Shown: piece by piece, positions 30,079 through 30,127 of the stretch
How the letters are laid out: each line of letters begins with the position of its first letter
Numbering within the stretch: position 1 is the stretch's first letter
Source of the DNA: an uncultured Treponema sp.
GTDB taxonomy: Bacteria; Spirochaetota; Spirochaetia; Treponematales; Treponemataceae
Reading direction: 5' to 3'
DNA length: 30,127 nucleotides
Assembly: GCA_937877535.1 (NCBI GenBank)
Contig: CALFJF010000049.1
Coordinates: forward strand, 1 to 30,127
The notes under the pieces: model-generated
What the model was told of the DNA's origin: nothing
Databases searched by the model: none
Seen by the model: only the letters and a program-made list of their open reading frames with translations
Position numbers and translations under genes: made by a program

Positions 30079-30127
30079 CTGTCGCCTGTCGCCTGTCGCC
30101 TGTCGCCTGTCGCCTGTCGCCTGTCGC
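30079..30127. repeat. Seven tandem copies of CTGTCGC at the window edge
   Basis: The 7-bp unit CTGTCGC is repeated seven times without mismatch and is cut by the window end, so the copy number may be higher. It resembles short tandem repeats that vary by slippage. A consensus promoter ends three bases before it. Confidence 0.9.

Noticed and set aside
29957..30127. Open frame from an ATG at 29957 into the heptamer array (repeating ACRLSPV)
   Set aside because: It has no ribosome binding site, crosses a consensus promoter and is mainly tandem repeat, so coding is doubtful.

Overview
The window looks like a chromosomal segment of a Treponema-type spirochaete. The evidence is a FliS/FlgN-like flagellar pair behind a flagellar sigma-28-type promoter, two lipoproteins with an acidic stretch after the lipidated cysteine, a signal-peptide outer-membrane-like protein, and A/T-rich intergenic DNA. 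Genus is inferred from gene content; the species cannot be told. No rRNA, tRNA or CRISPR array was recognised.

Region 1 (1-3201, minus) holds a type IIG-like restriction-modification gene in two pieces. A PIN-family toxin-antitoxin module lies between the pieces, in the same orientation, inside the methyltransferase domain. Both pieces carry in-frame copies of short hairpin repeats. Region 2 (3374-9164) is housekeeping: malic enzyme, gatA, a CAP-domain lipoprotein, an acyl-CoA synthetase and gatC. Region 3 (9256-12841) has a proline-rich unknown protein, an AEC-family transporter, a UPF0210/DUF711 protein and a 67-residue membrane protein. Region 4 (12924-18817, minus) has a double-ATPase ABC protein, a MarR regulator, an unknown protein, endonuclease IV and FtsH.

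Region 5 (18964-20040, plus) is the fliS and FlgN-like pair. Region 6 (20050-24884) has a beta-strand-rich exported protein, a lipoprotein, a J-domain membrane protein, infA and a DksA/TraR protein, and is bounded by two inverted copies of a 135-137 bp MITE-like element. Region 7 (24949-29117, minus) is a three-gene unit: a two-receiver regulator, a hybrid histidine kinase with receiver and Hpt domains, and a PHP phosphoesterase. Region 8 (29118-30127) has an antitoxin with a truncated toxin, a duplicated promoter segment, and a consensus promoter running into seven copies of a 7-bp repeat at the window edge.

A family of small hairpins is scattered through the window. The loops follow a GAG...CGA pattern, while the stems differ from copy to copy and remain self-complementary. 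Some copies lie inside the restriction gene and are translated. Several genes also have a -10 box so close to the start codon that a leaderless mRNA is likely.
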